Shown here: in pieces, positions 8,931-17,432 of the stretch
Position numbering within the stretch: position 1 is the first letter of the stretch
Layout: each line of letters opens with the position of its first letter
Assembly (NCBI RefSeq): GCF_002252565.1
Contig: NZ_NPML01000019.1
Span: 575,632-639,631 of the forward strand
Direction: 5' to 3'
Origin: Petroclostridium xylanilyticum
GTDB lineage: Bacteria > Bacillota > Clostridia > SK-Y3
Length of the DNA stretch: 64,000 nucleotides
Notes under the pieces: model-generated
What the model was told of the DNA's origin: nothing
The model's input: the letters and a program-made list of their open reading frames with translations, nothing else
Databases searched by the model: none
Position numbers and translations under genes: made by a program

Positions 8931-9003
8931 AAAAATCCTCTTTCTCTAACGGACAAGTATATTTTAACATAAATAATTTGAGAAATATGTAAAAATATGT
9001 CGA

Positions 9004-9579
9004 TTAAAAATTTTTTTTACGCTTTTTTTTTGCAAATTCTCCTATAGGGAGGGATATGGATTCAAAAAATATCGCTGCCACTGCGGTACCGGAATAAAGA
9101 GACGGTAACAAAAGACTAGCTCCCCCCATCAATACAACAGCACCTACGGAAAGGTATTTGAAACGTTTTCTCCTGTCCACGCTGACAATAGGTTTGTTAG
9201 GATGATCCACGGGTGCATAAATCCATGCCAGTATAATGGATATCAGCAGCATGGATGCTTTTATATATATGGAAAGAGGGATCTGGGTCCCTATGCTGAT
9301 AATGGCAGTAAAAATTAGAAAAGATGTAAAAAAGCATCTCCAGTATGTTTCTTCATGGTAACCGCCGGCAATGATCCGTAACGTACAGAAAAAAATAACA
9401 GCAATAAAAAAATGTTGTGTTAATGAAAATATAGAAAATATAATAAAATACATTAACAACTTGGAAAGTTCTCCAAGTAAACATTCCAGTCCAAACTTAA
9501 TTGTCTTAACCTGTAGTTCTGTTAAACCGGAATTTTCACGCTGTATTGCGTTGGTAAGTATTTGAGCTAATTTCTCCAT
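9004..9579 (-). CDS. agrB: AgrB-like membrane peptidase of a cyclic autoinducer system
   Basis: 191 residues with about five or six membrane segments. The conserved RIIAGGYHEETYWRC motif places the catalytic histidine at residue 75 and cysteine at residue 82, matching the His/Cys pair of staphylococcal AgrB that trims the propeptide C-terminus and closes the ring. Its ATG lies inside the agrC reading frame (44-base overlap), with GGGGACA upstream, so the two are translationally coupled. The usual clostridial order is agrB before agrD; here agrB is last. Confidence 0.9.
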   Translation of the reverse strand: MEKLAQILTNAIQRENSGLTELQVKTIKFGLECLLGELSKLLMYFIIFSIFSLTQHFFIAVIFFCTLRIIAGGYHEETYWRCFFTSFLIFTAIISIGTQIPLSIYIKASMLLISIILAWIYAPVDHPNKPIVSVDRRKRFKYLSVGAVVLMGGASLLLPSLYSGTAVAAIFFESISLPIGEFAKKKRKKNF

Positions 9580-10954
9580 TTTTATGTCCCCTCACATTAA
9601 ATCGTATTAAAAATTCCGTTTCATCTTCGGAGCTTGAAACGGTAATCTCCCCATTGTTTTGAGCGACAAGCTGTTTGACGATATAAAGTCCAAACCCATG
9701 CTCTTCTTTTTTATCTGACTTGGTTGAAAAGCCATTCTCAAAAATCCTGTCTTTATGTTCTTCCGGGATCATGGGTCCGTTGTCCGAAATAGATAGACAG
9801 TACTTATTATTTTCTATATATGTACAAATGGATACTACCTTTCCGTCTCTATCCTGTCCTGTCTGGATAGCTTCAAAGGCATTATCCACGATGTTTCCTA
9901 TAATACTGGTTAAATGGCTGTCATTTACCTCTGCTTCACTTAACGGAGTCTCTATGTCCACTTCCAGGTGGATATCATTTTCAAACGCAAAGTTACTTTT
10001 TACTGCCAGAAGTCCATCTACATAATCATTTCCTGTATCAAAAAAGTGATAGGAGGATTTCAGGCTATTGGTCAATTTCCTGATATATGTTTCAATTCTT
10101 CCCAAACTATCAGGTTTATTTAATACACACATTGCAAGAATTGTATTCAAATGATTGGCAAAATCGTGTTTCTCCCTTCGAATAACATTCATCATTATCT
10201 CCATATTTTTTACGTATTCTTCCTGCGCTTCAAATTTGTATTGTATTTTTAACAATCGCTCTCTTTCTTTATAGTCAAGAAAACCAAGCAAAATAAATAA
10301 TAAATAGATTATAAATAGCAAAATATTGTATAACATAATATCAGTTTGGTGAGAAACTACAAAGTTCACACTCATCATAAACATTGTCATCATAAAAATT
10401 TGAAGAATGGAAAAAGAAAGAGTTGAGTTTTCTTTTTTTAACATATCAAACCAATTTATTTTAATATTAAAACGATATAAAAAAGCAGCTACTCCTAATT
10501 GAGCAACTTTACATAGAGCGCTATGAAGTACCTTTACTTTTGGTATACTTAACATTGTAGCCATATCAATTTTTAAAAATATCATTTCAATAATTAATAC
10601 AATAGATTCAGTAACAATTATTAATATTCCGATTATTCCAACTGTAATAATAGAAGCATATATATTAGATTGTGTAACGAAGCTTAAAATTACAACCATA
10701 AATACTGCAATACAAATAGTATGAAATACTGGCGGAATATAAGTAGATGCCCAATAGGAAAAAATCATATATAGCATAAAAAAAACAAAGGATTTAAACT
10801 TATTATATCGAATAAATTGTTTTTTATCATTTAAAAATATAAATAATAATAATATAATAACTGCCTCCAAAAAGGAAAATACTACCTCATTAACAAACTG
10901 CATAAGATCCATACTAAATAACTCCTTTATTATAGAATCAAATAAAGGATGCAT
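9536..10954 (-). CDS. agrC: AgrC-like sensor histidine kinase (GHKL type)
   Basis: About 472 residues. Six or seven membrane segments fill residues 1-225; then a dimerisation helix with REKHDFANHLN (phosphoacceptor His near 263), an N box NIVDNAFEAI near 355, ISDNGPMI near 390 and a G box HGFGLYIV near 420. This is the 10TM/GHKL architecture of peptide-sensing kinases such as AgrC and VirS. An ATG at 10958-10960 abuts the AAAGG, so the second ATG (10952-10954) with a five-base spacing is the better start. No LytTR response regulator is encoded anywhere in the window. Confidence 0.88.
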   Translation of the reverse strand: MHPLFDSIIKELFSMDLMQFVNEVVFSFLEAVIILLLFIFLNDKKQFIRYNKFKSFVFFMLYMIFSYWASTYIPPVFHTICIAVFMVVILSFVTQSNIYASIITVGIIGILIIVTESIVLIIEMIFLKIDMATMLSIPKVKVLHSALCKVAQLGVAAFLYRFNIKINWFDMLKKENSTLSFSILQIFMMTMFMMSVNFVVSHQTDIMLYNILLFIIYLLFILLGFLDYKERERLLKIQYKFEAQEEYVKNMEIMMNVIRREKHDFANHLNTILAMCVLNKPDSLGRIETYIRKLTNSLKSSYHFFDTGNDYVDGLLAVKSNFAFENDIHLEVDIETPLSEAEVNDSHLTSIIGNIVDNAFEAIQTGQDRDGKVVSICTYIENNKYCLSISDNGPMIPEEHKDRIFENGFSTKSDKKEEHGFGLYIVKQLVAQNNGEITVSSSEDETEFLIRFNVRGHKNGEISSNTYQRNTA

Positions 10955-10971
10955 ATGCATCCTTTATTTGA
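10938..10971. repeat. 34-bp perfect palindrome spanning the agrD stop and agrC start
   Basis: AAATAAAGGATGCAT is followed at once by its reverse complement ATGCATCCTTTATTT, and two more base pairs extend it on each side. It contains the agrD stop codon, the AAAGGA ribosome site of agrC and both candidate agrC start codons, so in mRNA it could hide or expose agrC initiation. Confidence 0.85.
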
Positions 10972-11107
10972 GAAGCTCTTTAGGGCACTCTGGTTGATAC
11001 GATGTGAAAAAAGTTGCAGTTGACACACTGGCTATTCCTACAACAAATGCTAGAGCAGCTAATACCGATAAGGAGTTTTTTTGAACAAATTCTACAATTT
11101 TCTTCAT
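10964..11107 (-). CDS. agrD: AgrD-like cyclic autoinducer propeptide
   Basis: 47 residues from an ATG (11105-11107) behind AAAGGAGA. The layout is that of AgrD: an amphipathic N-terminus (MKKIVEFVQKN), a hydrophobic core (LSVLAALAFVVGIASVS), a short signal region (TATFFTS, residues 30-36) and a charged tail YQPECPKELLK. The tail matches the HQPEEPKSL/DEPEVPKEL type recognised by AgrB. No cysteine lies in the signal region; Thr32 or nearby Ser/Thr would have to close the ring as a lactone. The only cysteine (41) is in the tail. Followed directly by agrC. Confidence 0.85.
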   Translation of the reverse strand: MKKIVEFVQKNSLSVLAALAFVVGIASVSTATFFTSYQPECPKELLK

Positions 11108-11138
11108 AAAAACATCTCCTTTCTTAAATGATGTGTAA

Positions 11139-11144
11139 ATTATA
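11139..11144 (-). promoter_or_regulatory. Possible -10 box of the agr operon
   Basis: A perfect TATAAT on the minus strand lies about 32 bases upstream of the agrD start. No good -35 hexamer is seen 16-18 bases upstream, which could mean activator dependence. Confidence 0.35.
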
Positions 11145-11206
11145 TCATATTAAATCTAAAATGGATGTAGAAATGTGTCGAAAATAAAAAAATTTTTTAC
11201 ATTTTT

Positions 11207-11680
11207 CTATACATTACAGATACAAGTCCCTATTTTCCCATCTTGAATTTCAATTACCCCATACGAAGCCTTCCCCCATTTTGGCAGGCTGATGCTGCCG
11301 GGATTTAATATAAACATACCATCCTTATATGCTTCATAACCTTCATGGGTATGTCCAAACAATATCACGTCTGCTTTTAAAGATTTGCCCTTTTGGACGA
11401 TGGTGTCATATTCATACTTTACGCGATATAAGTGTCCATGGGTAATAAATATTTTTTTGCCTTCTATCTCCAAAACCCTGTTATAAGGTGCAGTATTCCT
11501 GAATTCGTTATTGCCTGCAACATATTCTATCGTGATGTTGGGATAGAGCAGCTCCAAAGCTTCAACATCTTTTAGAATATCACCAAGATGAATAATCATA
11601 TCCACATCTTTTATACGTTCTATAGCTTCTGCACAATGCCTGATATTCCCGTGTGAATCGCTAAAAACGACTATACGCAT
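11207..11680 (-). CDS. YfcE/MJ0936-family metallophosphoesterase
   Basis: 157 residues from the ATG at 11678-11680, chosen because the family starts MRIVVFSDSHGN and an AAGGAAG site precedes it; the reading frame stays open upstream through a terminator but that part is not protein-like. Metal-binding motifs in order: SDSHGN, HLGD, GNNE, ITHGH, FGHTHEG. Relatives hydrolyse phosphodiesters or cyclic nucleotides in vitro; the natural substrate is usually unknown. In Clostridia it often follows rph/rdgB, which are absent here. Confidence 0.88.
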   Translation of the reverse strand: MRIVVFSDSHGNIRHCAEAIERIKDVDMIIHLGDILKDVEALELLYPNITIEYVAGNNEFRNTAPYNRVLEIEGKKIFITHGHLYRVKYEYDTIVQKGKSLKADVILFGHTHEGYEAYKDGMFILNPGSISLPKWGKASYGVIEIQDGKIGTCICNV

Positions 11681-11774
11681 ATGTCTACACTTCCTTGCTA
11701 TTTGTAATAAAAAAATTATATCATGCTGCTTTTTGATGTCAATACGTGTTGTGTGCCCTTGCGCCTGCTTTCCC

Positions 11775-11830
11775 AGTAAAAATAAAAAGATAGGGCAAAG
11801 TAAGGCTTGCCCTATCTTTTTATTTTTACT
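11775..11830 (-). terminator. Strong terminator after the holin-like gene
   Basis: A perfect 24-bp inverted repeat (11775-11798 and 11807-11830) with core AAAAAGATAGGGCAA / TTGCCCTATCTTTTT and an eight-base loop. Works in either direction; placed immediately after the minus-strand gene 11835-12206. Confidence 0.85.
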
Positions 11831-11834
11831 GTTT

Positions 11835-12206
11835 TTACATTCCTCTTCCCGGGATAATGGCATCAATTATTCCAAAAATGATTGCCGCGATTATTGCCCC
11901 AAATAGTGTTACGTTATACCCTGGTACAATAAAACTTGTTACATAGATAATCGCCACTGCAAGTATAAAACCTGTGATACCCCTACCGAAAGGCGAAGCA
12001 TCGGTCCTGAATATTTTTGCAATTGCGTAGTCCAATATTGATAATACTACTGCTGCAACAATGAGTGTCCATATATTTGCAATGGTAAATCCCGGTGTGA
12101 AAAATGCAGTTATTGCTAATACAATTGCAGCCGCCACCAATCGTCCCACAATTGCACCAAAAGTACTTCTTGTCTCTGTACCTTGTACATTTTCTCTTGT
12201 AGCCAT
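11835..12206 (-). CDS. Phage-holin-4-like small membrane protein
   Basis: 123 residues with four membrane segments (about 20-37, 43-62, 76-93, 100-117) and glycine-rich turns (PGFTIAN, PGYNV) typical of the phage holin family 4 (superfamily IV) proteins that many Firmicutes carry as single chromosomal genes. There is no phage context here: no endolysin or structural gene nearby. The role in non-phage settings is unknown. Starts behind AGGAAGATAAT; ends at a strong terminator. Confidence 0.75.
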   Translation of the reverse strand: MATRENVQGTETRSTFGAIVGRLVAAAIVLAITAFFTPGFTIANIWTLIVAAVVLSILDYAIAKIFRTDASPFGRGITGFILAVAIIYVTSFIVPGYNVTLFGAIIAAIIFGIIDAIIPGRGM

Positions 12207-12335
12207 ATTATTATCTTCCTTTCACTAATAAAAGTGGTTCCAATAATATTGTGCATTTAAATTGTAAAAGTATTCTTCCAATTTTTTGATTTGAAATATT
12301 TTTAATTTTTTTGTATGATAAGTTTTAATAATAAG

Positions 12336-12375
12336 GTTCACAATTCACGGTTTACAGCTCACAGCAATCCAAATC
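12336..12375 (+). repeat. Degenerate half of the TTCACGGTTCACAG palindrome family
   Basis: Reads TTCACAATTCACGGTTTACA and then a fragment AAATCG resembling the loop of the full elements. Only one arm is present. Confidence 0.45.
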
Positions 12376-12407
12376 GTGGAATTCTCAATCAGTAAAGGAG
12401 TGTTAAA

Positions 12408-12587
12408 ATGTTACCAAAGGATAAGATAGATCGGATTAACGCTTTAGCAAAAAAATCAAAAACTGTTGGGCTTACTGATGCAGAAAAAGTCGAACAGCAG
12501 GCATTAAGACAGGAATATTTGGAAGCTTTTCGAAGAGACTTTAGAAAAACTTTAGATTCTATTGAAATTGTGGATATGAAACATTAA
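12408..12587 (+). CDS. DUF896 (UPF0291, YnzC-like) small protein
   Basis: 59 residues from ATG 12408-12410 with AAAGGAGTG upstream. The sequence shows the family pattern [20 protein letters not shown] and [16 protein letters not shown], a helical hairpin protein widespread in Firmicutes. Some homologues are linked to SOS genes in Bacillus, but the biochemical role is not known. Alone on the plus strand between repeats; no LexA box is evident in the 150 bases upstream. Confidence 0.88.
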   Translation: MLPKDKIDRINALAKKSKTVGLTDAEKVEQQALRQEYLEAFRRDFRKTLDSIEIVDMKH

Positions 12588-12680
12588 AGTTGAGATTGAG
12601 ATATGGGCAACTTTTAAGTAGAATCAAATTGCGGGAATATATTGCCTTCATAAAAATACTCCTGTGACAAAAACTATGAA

Positions 12681-12741
12681 TAGTTCGTAGTTTGGAGCAA
12701 ATAAATCTGTCTTGTAATATGTTTCTCTGAACTCCGAACTA
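12681..12741. repeat. Palindrome of the AGTTCGGAGTTTGGAG family
   Basis: TAGTTCGTAGT and ACTCCGAACTA pair with one mismatch. Related to the tandem repeat at 23254-23281 upstream of leuB. Confidence 0.45.
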
Positions 12742-12767
12742 ATTTTAGATAGTAAAGGAGAGAAATT

Positions 12768-13064
12768 ATGCCCATTTTAGAAATCAGTGTAATTCCTGTA
12801 GGAACAAATAATGCGAGTATAGGCGATATGGTTACCAAGGCATGCCAGGTGGTTAAAAACAAAGGTTTGGAATACCAGGTTACAGCAACATCTACCATCG
12901 TTGAGGGAGATTTTAACCAACTGATGGCTGTTGCGCAGGAAATGCATTCCATGCCCTTTAAAGCCGGAGCCCAGAGGGTAATTACCAACATCACTATTGA
13001 CGAAAGACATGATAAGAATGACAGCATGGATGACAAGGTAGAGGAAGTTATAGACCGCATGTAA
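12768..13064 (+). CDS. MTH1187-family thiamine-binding protein
   Basis: 98 residues, full length for the DUF77/YqgV family: PILEISVIPVGTNNASIGD at the start, a central EYQVTATSTIVEGDF and a C-terminal RVITNITIDER. The ferredoxin-like fold binds thiamine or its pyrimidine in characterised members; it is usually a cytoplasmic carrier of unknown fate. Ribosome site AAAGGAGAG upstream. No thiamine genes are close, so its role here is open. Confidence 0.88.
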   Translation: MPILEISVIPVGTNNASIGDMVTKACQVVKNKGLEYQVTATSTIVEGDFNQLMAVAQEMHSMPFKAGAQRVITNITIDERHDKNDSMDDKVEEVIDRM

Positions 13065-13076
13065 TCAGAGAAGAGA

Positions 13077-13138
13077 GAACAGAGATCAGAAATGAACGAA
13101 CGCATTGTTCTCTGTGACCTGCTCTCTCATCTCTGTTC
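13077..13138. terminator. Hairpin after the thiamine-binding gene
   Basis: GAACAGAGAT (13077-13086) and ATCTCTGTTC (13129-13138) pair perfectly, with further partial GAGAACA/TGTTCTC pairing inside. No clear U tract; may be a repeat rather than a terminator. Confidence 0.4.
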
Positions 13139-13142
13139 ACAG

Positions 13143-13236
13143 GCGTATATTTTATATTTGAAGAATATTATGGAAAGAACGTTGCGGAAAGGCTTAGAGC
13201 TTGTTAATAATATTCTTCAAATTCAGAGAATACACC
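13143..13236 (+). repeat. MITE-like interspersed element, copy 1
   Basis: Bounded by TTTGAAGAATATTA and TAATATTCTTCAAA, with AAGGCTTAGAGCTTGTTAA inside. Bases 13143-13200 match the reverse complement of 31872-31930 almost perfectly, and its other end resembles 47001-47032. Confidence 0.75.
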
Positions 13237-13251
13237 CTCTGTTCACTATTC

Positions 13252-13464
13252 TTATACAAGTAACCTAACTATAATATACAACCCAATTCCTCCAAATATA
13301 TACGCCCATCCTCCATACTTTGCTACTGCTGCTTCTTTTTTAAAGCCTCCGCTTTTAATGTAGGGACTGACAAAAAGGATACATGCCGCGCCTGCGTACA
13401 CCGTCAGCAATAAAAAATAAATTGACACAATTCCCGAAGTAATTTTAAGAGCCACTTGAATCAT
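13252..13464 (-). CDS. Small membrane protein in the ger operon
   Basis: 70 residues with two membrane segments (about 8-30 and 50-68) joined by a basic loop. Not a family I can name. It starts 15 bases after the GerC stop, with GGTG-type ribosome signal, so it is the last gene of the germination operon; small membrane proteins often accompany ger operons and can affect receptor assembly, but that role is inference here. Confidence 0.65.
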   Translation of the reverse strand: MIQVALKITSGIVSIYFLLLTVYAGAACILFVSPYIKSGGFKKEAAVAKYGGWAYIFGGIGLYIIVRLLV

Positions 13465-13479
13465 TGATTCACCTTCTTT

Positions 13480-14679
13480 TTATTTCACCAAACCTACTCT
13501 TCGTATATTTACATCCACTTTAATATTCATCCTGGATTTTTTAAAAATATCTCTCCACTGGTCTTCGTGCTGCTTCATCCATCGAAAGTTATAGTCTTTG
13601 ACCAGGTGTCCAAAATCCAAGAAATCTGTTTCAAACTCCCGCTGGGCCTTATCCATAATCTCATTACACCGTTTTCCAATTTCTTCTTCTATTGCTTTTT
13701 CAAACATATTGATAAAATCGCCTGTCACTGTACGTTTAAAATTTAGAACTTTCATCTCGGCAATATCACCTTCCACACGTATACTAACATCAAAATTAAC
13801 ATCTTCCCCCTGTATACGTGGCTTAACCTTGGTACGACCTTCACTAATTTCAAACACATTTTCATCTTTTGCCCCGTCAATATTTTTTAATGTAATGGTT
13901 CCTTTAGATATATCACTTTTCAGCCATCTTGTTGCCATCACCTCTTCAGCACCAAGTACTCCAATTAATTTATCCTTTCTGAAAACTCCCGCCCCTGACA
14001 TAACTATGTCTTTTTCCCCACGTGCCACCTTTGCCAGAATAAAGTCGGTTCCCCTTCTAAGATTTTTTGTCATTTCTACCATATCTGCCTTAGAACTAAT
14101 ATGCCCTGTACGTTTCTCATTCTGGGAAATGATATCCGCGAGATAATCTGAAGTACTGTTGGCCGTAGGAGGCATAATATTGAAAAAGTCCTGTGCCTTA
14201 TCTTGTGCAACCAGTACATCTGTCCTCCTTCTCATATTAATATCCCGGAAAAAAAAATCCATATGCTTGCTGATACCTTCTCTGGCCAGTTCTTCTCCTA
14301 TCAGCAAAACACGCGTATGTTCGAGATTAATAACCCTGTTAAGCCTTGTCAATAATTCTTTGTGCGCACCTATTACCGTTGAAGAACTGGTAGCCAGGTT
14401 CCAAACCTTCTTCTCTCCTTTTCCCCCCCCTTCTCCAAACATGGCAGAAGGTAGGGCAAACTGGTAAGTAAGCGTAATCTCCCCCTCTTTTTCTCCTTTA
14501 TCCAGTCCAATTCCCAGTACAAAAGCCCTTTCCTCCAATTCTACCATATCCCAGCATCCGGTTAAAAAAACCACTTGAAAACAAATCACCAGCATTAAGC
14601 CTAGCTTTATAATTTGTTTTATCAAGTTTCTTCTCGTCACTTTCTTCTCCCCGTCCCTCATGATTCTACACTTCCTCAT
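13480..14679 (-). CDS. Ger(x)C-family spore germination lipoprotein
   Basis: About 399 residues. The start at 14677-14679 is chosen because AAAGGAGG lies eight bases upstream. A signal peptide ends in the lipobox LTGC, followed by WDMVELEERAFVLGIGLDKG, which is characteristic of GerAC/GerBC proteins. The C-terminal third (DFLDFGHLVKDYNFRWMKQHEDQW) is the conserved Ger(x)C domain. It is the lipoprotein subunit of a nutrient germinant receptor in the spore inner membrane. Overlaps the end of the permease gene by 14 bases. Confidence 0.93.
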   Translation of the reverse strand: MRKCRIMRDGEKKVTRRNLIKQIIKLGLMLVICFQVVFLTGCWDMVELEERAFVLGIGLDKGEKEGEITLTYQFALPSAMFGEGGGKGEKKVWNLATSSSTVIGAHKELLTRLNRVINLEHTRVLLIGEELAREGISKHMDFFFRDINMRRRTDVLVAQDKAQDFFNIMPPTANSTSDYLADIISQNEKRTGHISSKADMVEMTKNLRRGTDFILAKVARGEKDIVMSGAGVFRKDKLIGVLGAEEVMATRWLKSDISKGTITLKNIDGAKDENVFEISEGRTKVKPRIQGEDVNFDVSIRVEGDIAEMKVLNFKRTVTGDFINMFEKAIEEEIGKRCNEIMDKAQREFETDFLDFGHLVKDYNFRWMKQHEDQWRDIFKKSRMNIKVDVNIRRVGLVK

Positions 14680-15772
14680 TCTTTGTCCCTCCTTTTTTTC
14701 GAATGAGTGCTGCAATAAGGAGCAATCCGGAAATAAATGCTATTACAACTCCTCCAAAATAAGATGCCCATATGCTAAAAAGACTGGACTGATATATGTT
14801 TTGAGGGACTAGAGATATAAAATATATTATCGGTAGAAGCATATAACAAAAAGGTCTGTAATTTTTTAGCCCTATTAATTTTGTCACATTATATGCGGCA
14901 AGATAATAATATATTGAAACAGTGGTAAAAACGGCTAATATCCAAAATATAGCAAAAAATACATCTACCCTTTCTGCAAAAGCACCCGGAAAAATAATAG
15001 ATTTTGCCATTTCCAATGTAGGATACATCAGATACTTTAATACATCAATTGAAAAAACACCAATACATATGGCTACAGTTGCCACATATAGCAATACAGG
15101 TATTGATATTCCAATTATTCCATACTTTATTGTTTTCTGGGGTTCGGCCATGAAAGCCCCCGCAAACAGCAGTACTTCAAACCCTAAGTATGATAGCAGG
15201 GTAACTGGTACTGCCTTTACTAAATCAAACAAATCTATCTGCCAAAACGAATAAAGTTCCTTTATATCCAAATTCTGCAAAGATAATAAAAAAAGTATGG
15301 AAATCGAAATAATTACAATAGGAAAGAAAGCCTCACATATTCTTGCAATGGGATTAATCCCATTTTGCACAAGATAAACGGTTAATACCAGCATACTAAC
15401 CATGATAACTTCTAATGGTGTGTTTTCCAATAAGAAAACTTTTACGATATCAGCAAAATTTCTAAAAATTACCGCTGTTAAAACAATAAAATGTATAGTT
15501 AAAATGATATTGATAATTTTGGAGACAATGGTGCCTAATAGACTGTTACTATACTGTATTACTGTCTGGCGTGGAAATCTGCTACCAAGATAAGCGATTA
15601 TAAATGTAAGTATTAAAGCACCAATTCCTGCAACTATAGTTACTAGTACACTTCCTGATTCTGCTTGGGCGGCAACCTGCCGAGGAAGTGTCATAATTCC
15701 CGTACCTATAATTGCTGAAGCAACCAAAATGGTTATCTGTAATCCGCTTAGCATATCACTGTTTCTACTCAT
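14666..15772 (-). CDS. GerAB-type spore germination permease
   Basis: 368 residues, about ten membrane segments, in the amino acid-polyamine-organocation fold. The N-terminus (ITILVASAIIGTGIMTLPRQVA) contains the glycine-rich unwound helix that binds the germinant in related receptors. It forms the B subunit of the receptor with the A and C proteins encoded on either side. The germinant cannot be predicted from sequence alone. Seven bases separate it from the GerA gene. Confidence 0.93.
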   Translation of the reverse strand: MSRNSDMLSGLQITILVASAIIGTGIMTLPRQVAAQAESGSVLVTIVAGIGALILTFIIAYLGSRFPRQTVIQYSNSLLGTIVSKIINIILTIHFIVLTAVIFRNFADIVKVFLLENTPLEVIMVSMLVLTVYLVQNGINPIARICEAFFPIVIISISILFLLSLQNLDIKELYSFWQIDLFDLVKAVPVTLLSYLGFEVLLFAGAFMAEPQKTIKYGIIGISIPVLLYVATVAICIGVFSIDVLKYLMYPTLEMAKSIIFPGAFAERVDVFFAIFWILAVFTTVSIYYYLAAYNVTKLIGLKNYRPFCYMLLPIIYFISLVPQNIYQSSLFSIWASYFGGVVIAFISGLLLIAALIRKKGGTKNEEV

Positions 15773-15779
15773 TAACCCA

Positions 15780-17369
15780 TCACATCTCCTTTATAGAGTC
15801 CTGTTCATACCTATCGATATCTATAGGATTAATATACTCAGGACGTCTCCTCATTAGTTGAAGAGGCATACGACCAAAAACGTCCTTCCAGTCCCTAATC
15901 TGAACAGGTGCAACAGGCGATATATAATTGGTGCCAAAACTTTTTAGCAGTACCATATGAATATTGATAAGTATAAATCCCAAAATCAATCCATATAATC
16001 CTAAAACAGCTGCTAACAGCATGATTGGAAACCGGATAATCCGAAAGGCAATTGCCACATTATAGGAAGGGATAATAAAGGAAGCTATGGCGGTAACCGC
16101 TACAATAATCACCATGAACGGGCTGGTAATTCCCGCTCTGACCGCAGCATCGCCCATAATAATACCGCCTACGATTCCTATTGTTTGTCCTATGGCCTTG
16201 GGCAGCCTTGCTCCTGCTTCCCTCAATAATTCTAACGTTATCTCCATTAATAGTGCTTCTATAAAAGCAGGAAAGGGAACCGGTTCACGGGTGGCAGCCA
16301 CCGACAACATCAGGGACGTGGGCAGCATTCCCGGATGGTAGGATACAATTGCTATATACAAAGCCGGTGCAAAGGTGGCTACAAAAGATCCTATCCATCT
16401 TAGTGTCCTTAGCAACGTACCAATAATCCACCGTTCATAAAAATCTTCCGGGCTTTGAAAAAACTGATACAGGCTGCTCGGAGCAATCAGTGCAAAGGGA
16501 GTACCGTCTACCAGTACTACTACACGCCCCTCTGTCATGGCGGATGCAGCTTTATCCGGGCGTTCAGTATTCTGTATTTGAGGAAATGGGCTTAAACTGT
16601 TATCCTCAATGAATTGCTCAATCTCTCCTGATTCAGTTATATCATCTATGTCAATCTCTTTAATTCTTTTTTCCACTTGTGCTACCAAGTCAGGATTTGC
16701 AATACCCTTTATATAGCTGATCACCACATTGGTTTTAGAACGTCTCCCCACCGTTAAATTCTTTATTACCATATTGGGGTCGCGTACTCTTCTTCGCAGC
16801 AATACAGTATTAAAACGTATAGTCTCTGTAAAACCATCCTTGGGGCCTCTCACCACCGATTCGGTAGAAGGTTCCTGTACTCCTCTGGCTTCCCACTGCC
16901 GGGTGCCAATTACGATCACCTTATCATATCCATCAATAACTAAAATGGTCTCCCCTGACATAAGAGGTAACATTGCTTTATCAAGGTCTTCCGCTTCCTT
17001 GACTTCAGCTGCTGAAACAATATGCTCCAGCATTATTTTAGCTGCGTTCTCCTTATTAATTTCCTTTTGTTTGTCACTTTCAACCTGCCCTGCCTCTAAA
17101 ATAAGGGGTAGGATCACGTGCCTCTGCACCCAATCCTTACTTACCATTCCGTCAATAAAAATCACGCCGCACTTAATATTCCCCACTGCCGAAACAAACT
17201 GGCGGAATACAATATCGTCACTATCTTGTAAATAAGCCTTAAACTTATTAAAATTTTCTTCAAAATTTTTTGAAAATTCCGGTGTTACCCTCTCTTCAGG
17301 AGGCAGCTGTTGCTCTTGATTATTTTCATTATTATTTCCATTTTTGTTTTTCTTAATGATTTTTACCAT
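15780..17369 (-). CDS. GerA-family spore germination protein (A subunit)
   Basis: About 529 residues from the ATG at 17367-17369, which has GGGAGGTG six bases upstream. A polar N-terminus rich in Asn/Lys precedes a soluble domain (residues 30-280) and four or five membrane segments with the family signature PFPAFIEALLMEITLELLRE and IGIVGGIIMGDAAVRAG. A subunits oligomerise in the spore inner membrane and behave as an ion channel in Bacillus. First gene of the operon gerA-gerB-gerC-small membrane protein. Confidence 0.94.
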   Translation of the reverse strand: MVKIIKKNKNGNNNENNQEQQLPPEERVTPEFSKNFEENFNKFKAYLQDSDDIVFRQFVSAVGNIKCGVIFIDGMVSKDWVQRHVILPLILEAGQVESDKQKEINKENAAKIMLEHIVSAAEVKEAEDLDKAMLPLMSGETILVIDGYDKVIVIGTRQWEARGVQEPSTESVVRGPKDGFTETIRFNTVLLRRRVRDPNMVIKNLTVGRRSKTNVVISYIKGIANPDLVAQVEKRIKEIDIDDITESGEIEQFIEDNSLSPFPQIQNTERPDKAASAMTEGRVVVLVDGTPFALIAPSSLYQFFQSPEDFYERWIIGTLLRTLRWIGSFVATFAPALYIAIVSYHPGMLPTSLMLSVAATREPVPFPAFIEALLMEITLELLREAGARLPKAIGQTIGIVGGIIMGDAAVRAGITSPFMVIIVAVTAIASFIIPSYNVAIAFRIIRFPIMLLAAVLGLYGLILGFILINIHMVLLKSFGTNYISPVAPVQIRDWKDVFGRMPLQLMRRRPEYINPIDIDRYEQDSIKEM

Positions 17370-17432
17370 AAAACACACCTCCCGGTAATCATTGCATAAA
17401 ATCAGTTTTATGGTTAGCAAAAGAAAATGAAA

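Noticed and set aside
11681..11866. Upstream extension of the phosphodiesterase frame
   Set aside because: It crosses a 24-bp terminator stem, and the family start MRIVVFSDSHGN has its own ribosome site.
12674..13105. 143-codon minus-strand frame opposite the thiamine-binding gene
   Set aside because: No ribosome site and Ser/Leu-rich composition of an antisense shadow; the plus-strand gene is a known family.
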